Origin: Novosphingobium kaempferiae | GTDB lineage: Bacteria; Pseudomonadota; Alphaproteobacteria; Sphingomonadales; Sphingomonadaceae | NCBI RefSeq assembly: GCF_021227995.1 | Contig: NZ_CP089301.1 | Span: 124,001 to 188,000 of the forward strand | DNA length: 64,000 bases | Direction of reading: 5' to 3' | In this document: positions 8,361-17,132 of the stretch, piece by piece | Numbering within the stretch: position 1 is the stretch's first letter | Layout: each line of letters begins with the position of its first letter | The notes under the pieces: model-generated | Databases searched by the model: none | Told to the model about the DNA's origin: nothing | The model's input: only the letters and a program-made list of their open reading frames with translations | Made by a program: the position numbers and the translations under genes

Positions 8361-9236
8361 TCAGATATCCTGCGCGATGCGCGTGTAGAGCTGCGGCCGG
8401 CGATCGCGGAAGAAGCCCATGCCCGCACGATGCGTCGCCGCGCGCGAAAGGTCCAGCGTCGCGACCAGGACGCCGGTTTCGTCGCGGTCGTATTCCGCCA
8501 CGTAATCGCCCCATTCGTCGGTGATGAATGAGTGGCCGTAGAACGTCTGCTCGCTGCCGCATTCGACTTCCGCGCCGATGCGGTTGGCGGCGATCACCGG
8601 CATGCAGTTCGACACCGAATGGCCGACCATCGCCCGGCGCCACATGCGGCTGGTGTCGAGCGAAGCGTCGTAGGGCTCCGAGCCGATGGCGGTGGGGTAG
8701 AACAGCAGTTCCGCCCCCATCAGCGCCATGACGCGCGCGGCCTCGGGGTACCACTGGTCCCAGCAGATGCCGACGCCGATGCGGGTGCCGAACACGTCCC
8801 ACACCTTGAAACCGTCGTTGCCGGGGCGGAAGTAGTACTTCTCCTCATAGCCCGGACCGTCGGGGATGTGGCTCTTGCGGTAGGTGCCCATGATCTCGCC
8901 GTCGGCGTCGATCATGGCGAGCGTGTTGTAATAGTGGTGCCCGTCCCGCTCGAAGAAGCTGGTCGGGATAGCGATCTTCAGCTTCGCGGCGAGCGCCTTC
9001 ATCGCGATCACCGAGGGATGCTCCGCGGTCGGGCGGGCGGTCGCGAAGATAGCTTCGTCCTCGACCTTGCAGAAGTAGGGGCCGGAGAACAGCTCGGGCG
9101 GCAGCACGACCTGTGCGCCCTTCCCGGCCGCGTCCTCCACCAGCGCGGAGACGGCGGCGATGTTTTCCTGCTCATCGGCCGAACCGAGGGCGAGTTGCAG
9201 GGCGGCGACGGTGATCTGGCGGGGGCTCTGGGTCAT
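8361..9236 (-). CDS. aguB: N-carbamoylputrescine amidase (nitrilase superfamily)
   Basis: A 291-aa carbon-nitrogen hydrolase expected to convert N-carbamoylputrescine to putrescine, CO2 and ammonia in the agmatine route. The Glu-Lys-Cys triad is visible as E48 (LPPELF), K121 (GTYRKSHIPD) and C158 (GVGICWDQWYPE). The long match to AguB-type sequence (GPYFCKVEDE, GPGYEEKYYFRPGN) makes the specificity likely. No agmatine deiminase gene (aguA) lies beside it in this window. It is probably transcribed together with folK. Confidence 0.9.
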   Translation of the reverse strand: MTQSPRQITVAALQLALGSADEQENIAAVSALVEDAAGKGAQVVLPPELFSGPYFCKVEDEAIFATARPTAEHPSVIAMKALAAKLKIAIPTSFFERDGHHYYNTLAMIDADGEIMGTYRKSHIPDGPGYEEKYYFRPGNDGFKVWDVFGTRIGVGICWDQWYPEAARVMALMGAELLFYPTAIGSEPYDASLDTSRMWRRAMVGHSVSNCMPVIAANRIGAEVECGSEQTFYGHSFITDEWGDYVAEYDRDETGVLVATLDLSRAATHRAGMGFFRDRRPQLYTRIAQDI

Positions 9237-9296
9237 GGCGCCCCAGTTATGGATTGCGCGCCCCCAAGTCCAGACCGGCGCGGTCTATGTCGTATT

Positions 9297-9400
9297 GCGG
9301 CACCGGCCCACGCCCCCACCCGACCACCCGCAGGATACTACCGTTGGGTGGTCGGGTGGGGGCGTGGGCCGGTGCCGCCAAATCCGCCTGCGGCGGATTT
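9297..9400. repeat. Perfect 33-bp inverted repeat plus second hairpin
   Basis: Arms at 9297-9329 and 9346-9378 are perfect reverse complements over 33 bp around a 16-base loop. Directly behind is a second perfect 9-bp hairpin (AAATCCGCC / GGCGGATTT, 9380-9400). The pair lies between the 3' end of the methyltransferase gene (9412) and the 5' end of aguB (9236), both on the minus strand. It probably ends transcription of the former. Arm length well beyond a normal terminator suggests a dispersed palindromic element. Confidence 0.85.
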
Positions 9401-9411
9401 GCTAAACCGAA

Positions 9412-10272
9412 TCAACCACGCTTGCGAAACAGCAGGGTCATGCGGTCGCTTTCGCCGATGGCCTGATACTTCGCCTTGTCCTGCTCCTTGAGCGCGAGCG
9501 TGGGCGGCAGGGTCCAGACGCCATCGGGCCAGTTGGCGCTGTCCTTCGGGTTGGCGTTGGCATCCGACTTCCCGGCGAGGTCGAAGCCCTGTGCCTCCAT
9601 GAACCGGATCACGTCGGCTTCGCGCAGATAGCCCTTCGATCCGTCCGCATAGGCGTCCGGCGCATCCGCCTTGGCGCGATGCTGCTCGATACCGATCAGG
9701 CCGCCGGGCTTGAGCAGGCCGCGCATCTTCGCGATCTCGCTCTCGGCCATCTTCCACTGCATCATGTTGTGCATCATGCGCGGGATGACGATGACGTCGA
9801 AGGTTCCCTGCTCGCTCGCGGGCACCGCGTCGAGCGTGTAGGCGGCGAAGCGGTCCGCCGGCATGCCGGTGAACTTGGCGACATCGGCCGCGTAACCGGC
9901 AGCGCCCTTGCGGATGCCTTCCTGCCGCTTGGCGTCGAACGCGGTGCTGGTGGCATCGAAATAGAGGCCGACGAGATGCCCCTGCTCGCCGAGGTAGAGC
10001 CCGAGGAAGCGCGAATACCATTCCCCGCCCGGCGCATATTCGCCGACCTTCGACTGCGGCGTGATATGGAAGAATGAGAGAGTTTCCACCGGGCGGCGAT
10101 ACTGGTCGCGGGCGCGGTCGGCCTGGCGCAACGGGTTGGCGGCGACGCTCTCCAGAGCCGCCTTGCATCCCTTGCAGTCCTCGACCTTGGCGGGCTTCTG
10201 GGCAGCCTGCACGGTGAGCGGAACCGCCACGAGGGCAAGCAGCGAGGTCAGGGTCAGCAGGGCGCGGCGCAT
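9412..10272 (-). CDS. Exported class I SAM-dependent methyltransferase-like protein
   Basis: A 286-aa protein with a clear signal peptide (MRRALLTLTSLLALVAVPLT then VQAAQ). It then carries a methyltransferase-like fold in which the first glycine-rich motif is replaced by KVGEYAPGGEWYSRFLG, as in the COG4798 group of predicted methyltransferases. Later strands read FDVIVIPRMMHNM and LLKPGGLIGIEQH, the latter like the post-motif III GG loop. A CKGC pair follows the signal peptide and may form a disulfide or bind metal. Substrate and even SAM use outside the cytoplasm are unknown. It is divergently placed from msrA with a 132-base gap between. Confidence 0.8.
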   Translation of the reverse strand: MRRALLTLTSLLALVAVPLTVQAAQKPAKVEDCKGCKAALESVAANPLRQADRARDQYRRPVETLSFFHITPQSKVGEYAPGGEWYSRFLGLYLGEQGHLVGLYFDATSTAFDAKRQEGIRKGAAGYAADVAKFTGMPADRFAAYTLDAVPASEQGTFDVIVIPRMMHNMMQWKMAESEIAKMRGLLKPGGLIGIEQHRAKADAPDAYADGSKGYLREADVIRFMEAQGFDLAGKSDANANPKDSANWPDGVWTLPPTLALKEQDKAKYQAIGESDRMTLLFRKRG

Positions 10273-10404
10273 CAGGCTCTCTCCTCGTGGATTTGAACGC
10301 TCAATTCGGAACGGCGCGAGACTACTCGACCTCGGGGCAATGACAAGTGAGCGGACGCACCCTATCTAGCCGCCAACGCTTTCGAATTGAGGACAGTGAC
10401 GAAG

Positions 10405-10935
10405 ATGGAAACGGCAATCCTGGCTGGCGGGTGCTTCTGGTGCACCGAAGCGGTCTTCCGCGACGTGGTCGGCGTGAGCACGGTGGAGAGCGGCTATATC
10501 GGCGGCTCGGTTGAGAACCCGACCTACAAGCAGATCTGCACCGGCAACACGGGCCATGCTGAGGCGATCCGCATCACTTACGACCCGGCCGTGATCTCCT
10601 ATGCAGACGCGCTCGACGTGTTCCTGGGCACCCACGACCCGACGCAGCTCAACCGACAGGGCAACGACATCGGCACGCAGTACCGCTCGGCGATCTTCCC
10701 GCTGGGCGACTCGCAGCGCGAAGAGGCTGCCGCGGCGATCGCACGCTGGGACGGCGAACATCCCGGCGAGAAGGCCGTGACCACGATCGAAGGCCCGGCC
10801 ATCTGGTATCCGGCCGAGGACTATCATCAGGAATACTGGGAAGGCGAAGGCCAGCGCAATCCGTACTGCCTCGCCGTAATTCCGCCCAAGCTGATGAAGC
10901 TGCGCAAGAGCTTCCAGAACAAGGTGAAGGCATAA
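10405..10935 (+). CDS. msrA: Peptide-methionine (S)-S-oxide reductase
   Basis: A 176-aa MsrA that repairs methionine-S-sulfoxide. The GCFWC motif puts the catalytic Cys at residue 10 with a second Cys at 13. Further family motifs are VESGYIGG, NPTYKQICTGNTGHAEA, LGTHDPTQLNRQGNDIGTQY and the C-terminal EDYHQEYW. ATG 10405 was chosen over in-frame TTG 10387 and GTG 10396 because AGGA lies about 11 bases before it and homologues start directly at the GCFWC strand. Confidence 0.95.
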   Translation: METAILAGGCFWCTEAVFRDVVGVSTVESGYIGGSVENPTYKQICTGNTGHAEAIRITYDPAVISYADALDVFLGTHDPTQLNRQGNDIGTQYRSAIFPLGDSQREEAAAAIARWDGEHPGEKAVTTIEGPAIWYPAEDYHQEYWEGEGQRNPYCLAVIPPKLMKLRKSFQNKVKA

Positions 10936-10945
10936 GGAACGTCAG

Positions 10946-10974
10946 CGTCGTCCCGGCACAAGTCCGGGACGACG
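10946..10974. repeat. CGTCGTCCCGG palindrome after msrA
   Basis: An 11-bp perfect inverted repeat (CGTCGTCCCGG / CCGGGACGACG) around a 7-base loop begins 11 bases after the msrA stop. The same sequence family forms the outer shell of the nested repeat at 55184-55454 and the right flank at 58979-59020. It may end msrA transcription. The remaining bases to 11130 hold no gene, only small hairpins (TTCAC/GTGAA near 10996; CCCTG/CAGGG near 11031) ahead of the PEP-CTERM gene. Confidence 0.65.
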
Positions 10975-11130
10975 CGTCGCTCTTAAGCCGATTCGTTCAC
11001 AATTCGTGAATCCCGCAGTAACCAGCGAAACCCTGTTCCGTGCAGGGACGGTGCGGAACTCGCGCTTTTCAAATAGCCACGTAAATATACTGAGCCCGGC
11101 AAGCACTTCCGCCTAATCGGGATATACGCC

Positions 11131-12219
11131 GTGGCTCATTTCCGCTCCGCTTCTCTGTCGCTGGCCGCAATCGCGGTCGCTCTCGCCGCCAGCCCTGTCC
11201 TCGCCGATTCCGGCATGATCGCGGGCACCGATGTGCTGCGGACGTGGAACCTCGTCGTGCTGGGCGATCTCACCTCGTCGTCCGAGGTGGAAGGGCGCAC
11301 GTTCGTCGGAGGAAACCTCAACGGCAATTCGTCGAACTACCAGATCCAGCCCATCGCGGCGTCGAGCACCGGCACCCCCGGCCTGACCGTCGTGGGCGAC
11401 GTCAACGGCGGCGCGAAGAACCTCAACAACGGCTCGGGCGCCGTCGTCGGCGGCAACGTCAACAGCGGGCTCAACCTCAACGGCGCGGCTCAGACGGTGC
11501 TGGTCGGCGGCTCGATCAGCAACACCAACGTCAACAACAACACGGTGACCTCCGGCCTTTCCGCCAGCGACCCGTCGTTCAGCCAGAACCTGACCCAGCA
11601 GGCCAGCCTCATCTCGACCTCGATGACGGGGCTGAGCACCACCATGAGCCAGCAGACGGCCAACAGCCAGCTCACCATCAGCGGCAACAAGGGCACCTTC
11701 GACGCCCAGCCGGACGCAAACGGCGTCGCGGTGTTCAACATCTCTTCGGCCGACCTCGACAAGATCGGCGAGATCCAGTTCAACCTGAACGGCGCGGACA
11801 CCGCCATCGTCAACGTCTCGGGCGGGTCGATCACGCTGAACGACAACTTCCTCGGCGGCACGCAGAACCTTGGCGAACACGTGATCTGGAACTTCCCGGA
11901 TGCCAAGGATCTGTCGCTGACGACCGCATGGGGCGGCTCGGTGCTCGCCCCGCAGGCGGCGGCGAACACCGCGAACTATATCCAGGGCTCCGCCGTGTTC
12001 GGCAGCCTCGTCCAGAATGGCGAGATGCACGTCGGCACCTACACCGGCGGCTACAACCCCGCCCCCAGCAACCCCGGCCCGAGCGATCCGGGCGGCCCGG
12101 TCGACGGCGGCTCGACCTCGTCGGGCGGCACGCAGGTTCCCGAGCCCGGTATGCTCGGGATGCTCGCCGTCGCGGTGGGCGGGCTGATGTTCTGGCGCCA
12201 GCGGCGGGTCGCCGCCTGA
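11131..12219 (+). CDS. Choice-of-anchor A family surface protein with PEP-CTERM sorting signal
   Basis: A 362-aa exported protein with a signal peptide (SLSLAAIAVALAASPVLAD), a long Asn/Gly/Ser-rich beta-helical-looking body (GGNLNGNSS, VVGDVNGG, VVGGNVNSG, VLVGGSISN), then a Pro/Gly/Ser linker (NPAPSNPGPSDPGG). The C-terminal tripartite sorting signal is VPEPG, a hydrophobic helix (MLGMLAVAVGGLMFW) and RQRR. Such signals are cut by exosortase, which is not in this window. The start is GTG with only a weak GGGA upstream. The asparagine-rich repeats and anchor suggest a biofilm or extracellular-matrix role; this is inference. A set of exosortase-associated genes lies about 7 kb away at 19-22 kb. 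Confidence 0.88.
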   Translation: MAHFRSASLSLAAIAVALAASPVLADSGMIAGTDVLRTWNLVVLGDLTSSSEVEGRTFVGGNLNGNSSNYQIQPIAASSTGTPGLTVVGDVNGGAKNLNNGSGAVVGGNVNSGLNLNGAAQTVLVGGSISNTNVNNNTVTSGLSASDPSFSQNLTQQASLISTSMTGLSTTMSQQTANSQLTISGNKGTFDAQPDANGVAVFNISSADLDKIGEIQFNLNGADTAIVNVSGGSITLNDNFLGGTQNLGEHVIWNFPDAKDLSLTTAWGGSVLAPQAAANTANYIQGSAVFGSLVQNGEMHVGTYTGGYNPAPSNPGPSDPGGPVDGGSTSSGGTQVPEPGMLGMLAVAVGGLMFWRQRRVAA

Positions 12220-12230
12220 CCGTTGAAACG

Positions 12231-12261
12231 AAAAAAGCAGGGGCGACACCCCTGCTTTTTT
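12231..12261. terminator. Bidirectional Rho-independent terminator
   Basis: A 13-bp perfect stem (AAAAAAGCAGGGG at 12231-12243, CCCCTGCTTTTTT at 12249-12261) with a 5-base loop and T-runs in both directions. It separates the convergent PEP-CTERM gene and the rhlE gene. Confidence 0.92.
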
Positions 12262-12308
12262 CTTGGTTCCAGCGAAGCGAAACGCTGCCGAGCGGCAGCG
12301 CCTCGACA

Positions 12309-13718
12309 TCAGTTCAGCGCGGAAACGCTGAGGAATTCCGGCACCGGACCGTTCCAGCCACCCTCGGTGCCCGTGGCAACCGGCTCGGCATCGCGGCGAC
12401 GGCCACGGCTCTCCGCCCTGCGCGGTTCTTCGGCACGCGCCTCGCGACGCGGCGCACGTTCGGCGCGCTCTTCCCGCTGGGGCTTGTCCTCGCGGACGGG
12501 CTTCTTCTCGCGTGCAGGCCTGGCTTCACGAACCGGCTTATCCTCGCGAGCGGCCCTGCCGCCACGGGCAGGCTTCGCTTCGCGCGGTTCGCTCTCGCCG
12601 TCGAGATCGAGCTGGAACACCGGGATCGGTCCGCCGGTCAGCTTCTCGACGTTGGCGATCGCCTCGGCATCCTCCGGCGCCACGAACGTGAACGCACGGC
12701 CCGTCGCGCCGCCACGGCCGGTACGACCGATGCGATGGACGTAATCGTCCGGATGCCACGGCGTATCGAAGTTGAAGACGTGGCTCACGCCCTTCACGTC
12801 GAGTCCGCGCGCGGCGACGTCGGAAGCGCAAAGAATGCTGATCTCGCCGGACTTGAAACGCTCCAGCTCGGCATTGCGCGCGGGCTGGTCCATGTCGCCG
12901 TGAATCTCGCCCGCCGAGAAGCCGTGACCCTTGAGGCTCTTGGCCAGTTCACGCACGGTCGTCTTGCGGTTGGCGAAGATGATCGCGGTGGTCACGTTGT
13001 CCGTGCGCAGGATGTGGCGCAGCGCCTCACGCTTCTTGCGGGCCGGAACAGCGACCTTGTGCTGGGCGATGTTCGTGTTGGTCGACGCCGGACGCGCCAC
13101 CTCGACGTACTTCGGGTTCGTCAGGAAGCGGTCGGCCAGCTTCTTGATGACCGGCGGCATCGTCGCCGAAAACAGCAGCGTCTGACGATTGGCGGGCAGC
13201 TTCGAGCAGATCGTCTCGATGTCCGGGATGAAGCCCATGTCGAGCATGCGGTCCGCCTCGTCGATGACGAGCAGTTCGCAACCCGTGAGCATGATCTTGC
13301 CACGCTCGAACAGGTCCATCAGGCGGCCCGGGGTCGCGATCAGCACGTCGACACCGGCGGACAGGGCCTTGAGCTGGTCGCCCATCTGCACGCCGCCGAT
13401 CAGCAGCGCCATCTTCAGGTCGTGGTTCTTGCCGTACTTCTCGAAGTTCTCGGCCACCTGCGCGGCAAGCTCACGCGTCGGTTCGAGGATCAGCGAGCGC
13501 GGCATCAGCGCGCGACGGCGGCCATGTCCGAGGATGTCGATCATCGGCAGAACGAAGGCGGCGGTCTTGCCCGTGCCGGTCTGGGCGATGCCGATGAGAT
13601 CCTTCATCATCAGGACAGGCGGGATCGTCTGGGCCTGGATGGGAGTCGGTTCGGTATAGCCCGCGGCTTCCACCGCTTGCAGCAATTCGTCAGACAGGCC
13701 GAGATCGGCAAAGCTCAT
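12309..13718 (-). CDS. rhlE: DEAD-box RNA helicase, RhlE type
   Basis: A 469-aa ATP-dependent RNA helicase of the RhlE group, likely acting in ribosome assembly or mRNA decay. Motifs in order: Q motif YTEPTPIQAQTIP, Walker A AQTGTGKTAAF, PTRELAAQV, TPGRLMD, DEAD in VIDEADRMLDMGF, SATMP, then HRIGRTGRGG. The last ~90 residues are a charged low-complexity tail built from repeated K-P-x-R-E/R-E-D-K units, as often seen in cold-related helicases. The start at MSFADLGLS fits the family. Confidence 0.93.
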   Translation of the reverse strand: MSFADLGLSDELLQAVEAAGYTEPTPIQAQTIPPVLMMKDLIGIAQTGTGKTAAFVLPMIDILGHGRRRALMPRSLILEPTRELAAQVAENFEKYGKNHDLKMALLIGGVQMGDQLKALSAGVDVLIATPGRLMDLFERGKIMLTGCELLVIDEADRMLDMGFIPDIETICSKLPANRQTLLFSATMPPVIKKLADRFLTNPKYVEVARPASTNTNIAQHKVAVPARKKREALRHILRTDNVTTAIIFANRKTTVRELAKSLKGHGFSAGEIHGDMDQPARNAELERFKSGEISILCASDVAARGLDVKGVSHVFNFDTPWHPDDYVHRIGRTGRGGATGRAFTFVAPEDAEAIANVEKLTGGPIPVFQLDLDGESEPREAKPARGGRAAREDKPVREARPAREKKPVREDKPQREERAERAPRREARAEEPRRAESRGRRRDAEPVATGTEGGWNGPVPEFLSVSALN

Positions 13719-13883
13719 AGGCGTTTGGTTTTTCCGGAAAAATTAGGTCAGTGCAGCGGCATTCAGCCGGGGCGGGCAAAGAGCCGCCCGCGACGCCTGT
13801 CGCGCGACAGGCGGCCATTTGCGGAAAAAGGCGGGAAAGTCAAGGAAATCCACCAGAGGCAGCGGAAACCGGGGCCGGCCTGC

Positions 13884-14474
13884 TCAGTGCTCCTGCTCGA
13901 CCAGCTGCCTTATGCGGGTCAGCGTACAGCTCATCCCGCTGCGCGACAGCAGCGTATCGCGATCCACGCAAAGCCGTCCGTCGTCGCTCCGCTCCATCAG
14001 GAAGCCCGAATAGAAGTCCCGCGCCCGGCACGATCGATCGAGTTCAGCGCTGACTACCCTCTGGTCCCGCATAAACAGCAGCAGGCGGTTGGCGCGATCG
14101 GGACGGACGCTGACGATGCCTGCAAGCGGCAGGCAATTACCGATCTTGCGCTCCGTGAACTGGGCAGCGCCATCGCCGGACATACCGAAGAACATCTCGG
14201 GCATCGGCACCGAGGCGCGCGGCGTGATGCGGATCGTCATGCGCTGCTCGATGCGCACCTGAGCCGCATCATCGGGCACGACCTCCGGCAGCAGGCTGAT
14301 GGCGAAGGGGGCGTCGGGAACCAGCGATACCGATTCCAGGGGAGGCCAGAGTGCCGAATCGGCCCCCTTGCCGGGCTCCACCTGTGCCTCATCCGTACCG
14401 CGCGCGCCGTCGCCGGCCCCTGCCGCTGGAAGCAGCAGCAGGATCGGATACAGCAGGGCGGCGGTAAAACTCAT
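13884..14474 (-). CDS. Exported hypothetical protein
   Basis: A 196-aa protein I do not recognise. From the chosen start (MSFTAALLYPILLLLPAAGA) it opens with a signal peptide; a longer in-frame start at 14531 lacks this logic. The mature part has four cysteines (GNCLP, RSCRA, RLCVD, MSCTL) that could form two disulfides and alternating beta-strand-like stretches (IEQRMTIRITPRAS). It stands alone between rhlE upstream on the same strand and a divergent dehydrogenase. Probably a periplasmic protein restricted to sphingomonads; function unknown. Confidence 0.7.
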   Translation of the reverse strand: MSFTAALLYPILLLLPAAGAGDGARGTDEAQVEPGKGADSALWPPLESVSLVPDAPFAISLLPEVVPDDAAQVRIEQRMTIRITPRASVPMPEMFFGMSGDGAAQFTERKIGNCLPLAGIVSVRPDRANRLLLFMRDQRVVSAELDRSCRARDFYSGFLMERSDDGRLCVDRDTLLSRSGMSCTLTRIRQLVEQEH

Positions 14475-14633
14475 GTCAGCGGTCGGGTTCCCGGATATCG
14501 AGCCGGCACGCGATGCCGACATACTCCCCATACGGCAAGAGGTTGAACCGACGCTTAACTCACTTGAGCCCGAGCACAGCGATTATGTCCGCATGGTGGT
14601 GAAACCGCTTCCGGCATGTGCCATACCGCACCG

Positions 14634-16067
14634 ATGATCGAACCTGCGACCACCCCTGCCCGCTTTCTCGAAGAAGCCGCCGCCCTGCTCGGCCCGCGCG
14701 GACTGACGACCGACCCCGAACTCGTCGCGCCCTGGCTCACCGACTGGCGCGGACGCTTCACCGGCCGCGCCTGCGCGCTCGCCTCGCCCGCCAACGCCGA
14801 GGAACTCTCCGCGCTGGTCCACCTGTGTGGCGAGCATGGCGTGCCGATCGTCCCGCAGGGCGGCAATTCCGGCATGTCCGGCGGTGCGACACCCGACGAG
14901 AGCGGCACCGCGCTACTGCTCTCCCTGCGGCGCATGAACGCGATCCGGGAAATCGACATCGAGTCCGGGCGCGCCACCTGCGAGGCGGGCGTCATTCTCC
15001 AGACCCTGCACGAAGCGGCCGAGGCACAGGGCCTGCGTTTCCCCCTGACGCTGGGCGGCAAGGGCTCCGCGACGGTCGGCGGGCTGATCTCCACCAACGC
15101 GGGCGGATCTCAGGTGCTGCGCCACGGCTCGATGCGCGCGCTGGTGCTGGGGCTGGAAGCAGTGCTGCCCGGCGGGCAGGTCTTCTCGCAACTGACGCCG
15201 CTCAAGAAAGACAACCGGGGCTTCGACCTCAAGCAGCTCCTGATCGGGTCGGAAGGCACCCTCGGCATCGTCACGGCCGCAACGCTCAAGCTGGAGCCTG
15301 CCGTCGCCGAGCGCGTGGTGATCTGGGCAGGCGTGCCTTCGCTCCCTGCCGCCCGCACGCTGCTGCTGCACTGCGACGCGATGGAGGGTGAGGCGCTGGA
15401 AGGCTTCGAGGTCATGCCGCAGGCGAGCATCGACGCCGTGGTGGAACACCTTCCTACCGCTCGTCCGCCGCTGGAAGGCCGCCATGCCTGGCACGTCCTG
15501 ATCGAAGTCGTCGCCGACCGCGCCGGAGCCGACACCCTGCGCGACCGCTGCGAGGCGATGATGGCCGAAGCCTTCGAGAAGGAACTGGTCGAGGACGCCG
15601 CCATGTCCGCGAGCGAGGCGCAGGCAGAGGCATTCTGGCTCATCCGCGAGAGCGTCCCCGCCGCCGAACGCGCGCGCGGTCCGGCCGTCCAGCACGACAT
15701 TTCCGTGCCGGTCGAGGCGATGCCAGCCTTCGTAGAGACCACCGCACCGATGCTGGAAGCGGAGTTCCCCGGCGTGGAGGCCATCGCCTTCGGGCACCTT
15801 GGCGACGGCAACGTGCATTATCACGTGATCGCCCCGGAAGCGCAGGATGCCCGCGCCTGGAACGCCACCGAAGGCAAGGCGATCAGCCGCCGGGTCCATG
15901 ATCTAGTCACCGAATGGGGCGGTTCAATCTCGGCCGAGCACGGCATCGGCCAGCTCAAGCGCGACGAACTGGCACGTCTGGGGGATCCGGTGGCGCTTTC
16001 GATGCTGCGCGCGGTCAAGCAGGCGCTCGATCCCAAGGGCCTGCTGAACCCCGGAAAGCTCATCTGA
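14634..16067 (+). CDS. FAD-linked 2-hydroxyacid dehydrogenase (GlcD / D-2-hydroxyglutarate dehydrogenase-like)
   Basis: A 477-aa flavoprotein of the vanillyl-alcohol-oxidase fold. The PCMH FAD-binding part shows PIVPQGGNSGMSGGATP and GGLISTNAGGSQVLRHG plus IGSEGTLGIVTAATLKLEP. The C-terminal substrate domain has GHLGDGNVHYHV (metal/substrate His cluster), SAEHGIGQLKRDEL and the end signature DPKGLLNPGK. These fit oxidation of a D-2-hydroxy acid (lactate, 2-hydroxyglutarate) with electrons passed to a quinone or ETF. Exact substrate cannot be read. An alternative ATG at 14616 adds six residues; neither start has a strong ribosome-binding site. Confidence 0.88.
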   Translation: MIEPATTPARFLEEAAALLGPRGLTTDPELVAPWLTDWRGRFTGRACALASPANAEELSALVHLCGEHGVPIVPQGGNSGMSGGATPDESGTALLLSLRRMNAIREIDIESGRATCEAGVILQTLHEAAEAQGLRFPLTLGGKGSATVGGLISTNAGGSQVLRHGSMRALVLGLEAVLPGGQVFSQLTPLKKDNRGFDLKQLLIGSEGTLGIVTAATLKLEPAVAERVVIWAGVPSLPAARTLLLHCDAMEGEALEGFEVMPQASIDAVVEHLPTARPPLEGRHAWHVLIEVVADRAGADTLRDRCEAMMAEAFEKELVEDAAMSASEAQAEAFWLIRESVPAAERARGPAVQHDISVPVEAMPAFVETTAPMLEAEFPGVEAIAFGHLGDGNVHYHVIAPEAQDARAWNATEGKAISRRVHDLVTEWGGSISAEHGIGQLKRDELARLGDPVALSMLRAVKQALDPKGLLNPGKLI

Positions 16068-16191
16068 CGCAGCCCTGCAACCGGCTGCGTCAAATCCTCG
16101 GACATCCGGGGGTCTCCGGCTTGCGCCGCCGCCGCGCAACTATTAAAGCCTGCGCCTTCCAAGAATTGCCCACCCCTCGCGGAGAGTATCA

Positions 16192-16986
16192 ATGGCCAGC
16201 GTGCCTCAGAATCCTGCACTGCCCCTGTTCTACCGGGATCTCATCCCGCTCAATTCGCAGCAGCACGCGAACTGGAAGACCCGCGCCACGGACAAGGCAA
16301 CCTGGCTTGCCGGCATCAACTCGGTGCCGCTGACGGTCGAGGAGTTCCCGCAGGCCCAGCGCAACTTCCCGATCATCTTCACCGCCGGCGAGAACCCGAT
16401 CCCGCTGGTGCTGATGGGCATGAACGAGGGCGCCAACGTCTTCGTGGAAGACGACGGCTCGGTGAACACCCCCGTCTACATCCCGGCTTACGTTCGCCGC
16501 TATCCGTTCATGTTGGCGAAGCTGCGCCCAGATTCGGACGAACTGTCGCTCTGCGTCGATCCGACCAGCGACCTGGTCGGCGAACTCGACGAAGGCGAAG
16601 CTCTCTTCACCGAGGACGGCCAGGCGACCGAGACCACCACGAACATGCTCAAGTTCTGCGAGAACTTCGAGATCGCGGGCACCAAGACCGCGCAGTTCAT
16701 GGCCGAACTCCAGAAGCACAAGCTGCTCATGGACGGCGAGTTGAACATCGAAGTCGGTCAGGATCAGCCCTACAACTACCGTGGCTTCCAGATGGTCGAC
16801 GAAACGAAGCTGCGCGAAGTGCGTGGCGACGTCCTGCGCACGTGGAATCAGAACGGCATGCTCGCGCTGATCTATGCTCACCTGTTCTCGCTGGAACTGG
16901 TGCGCGACATCTTCGGTCGCCAGGCCACGCAGGGCAAGGTTCCGAACCTCGGCCCGGCTCCGGCTATTGCTGACGTGAACGCCTGA
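16192..16986 (+). CDS. sapC: SapC family protein
   Basis: A 264-aa cytosolic-looking protein of the SapC family (named after the Campylobacter S-layer locus), common in sphingomonads. Characteristic stretches are NFPIIFTAGENPIPLVLMG, YIPAYVRRYPFMLAKL and LCVDPTSD. Its function is not established; family members are often near TonB receptors or tryptophan halogenase-like genes, but not here. ATG 16192 is preceded by GGAGAG at a good distance. Codon use is clean and G/C-third biased, suggesting strong expression. Confidence 0.88.
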   Translation: MASVPQNPALPLFYRDLIPLNSQQHANWKTRATDKATWLAGINSVPLTVEEFPQAQRNFPIIFTAGENPIPLVLMGMNEGANVFVEDDGSVNTPVYIPAYVRRYPFMLAKLRPDSDELSLCVDPTSDLVGELDEGEALFTEDGQATETTTNMLKFCENFEIAGTKTAQFMAELQKHKLLMDGELNIEVGQDQPYNYRGFQMVDETKLREVRGDVLRTWNQNGMLALIYAHLFSLELVRDIFGRQATQGKVPNLGPAPAIADVNA

Positions 16987-16998
16987 TTCACCTTCGAA

Positions 16999-17035
16999 GG
17001 GTGGGAGTTATGACACTTTTGTCACACTCCCACCC
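16999..17035 (+). terminator. Hairpin after sapC
   Basis: A 10-bp stem (GGGTGGGAGT at 16999-17008, ACTCCCACCC at 17026-17035) continues inward with TGACA/TGTCA around CTTT. It starts 13 bases after the sapC stop and lacks a T-tail, so it may protect the mRNA end rather than terminate. Confidence 0.6.
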
Positions 17036-17132
17036 CAATCAAGAAGCAGCGCCAATAGATCGCTGGACATTTCTTGAGGGCTCTGCTTCACGAATCGCTT
17101 GAATGTCGGAATTGGTAGGCCTATGTAGGGTT

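Noticed and set aside
11244..14546. A very long (1100-codon) open frame on the plus strand across the PEP-CTERM gene and antisense to rhlE
   Set aside because: It is a GC-rich shadow frame: composition is Arg/His/Gln-rich without domains, and two genes with clear motifs occupy the same DNA.
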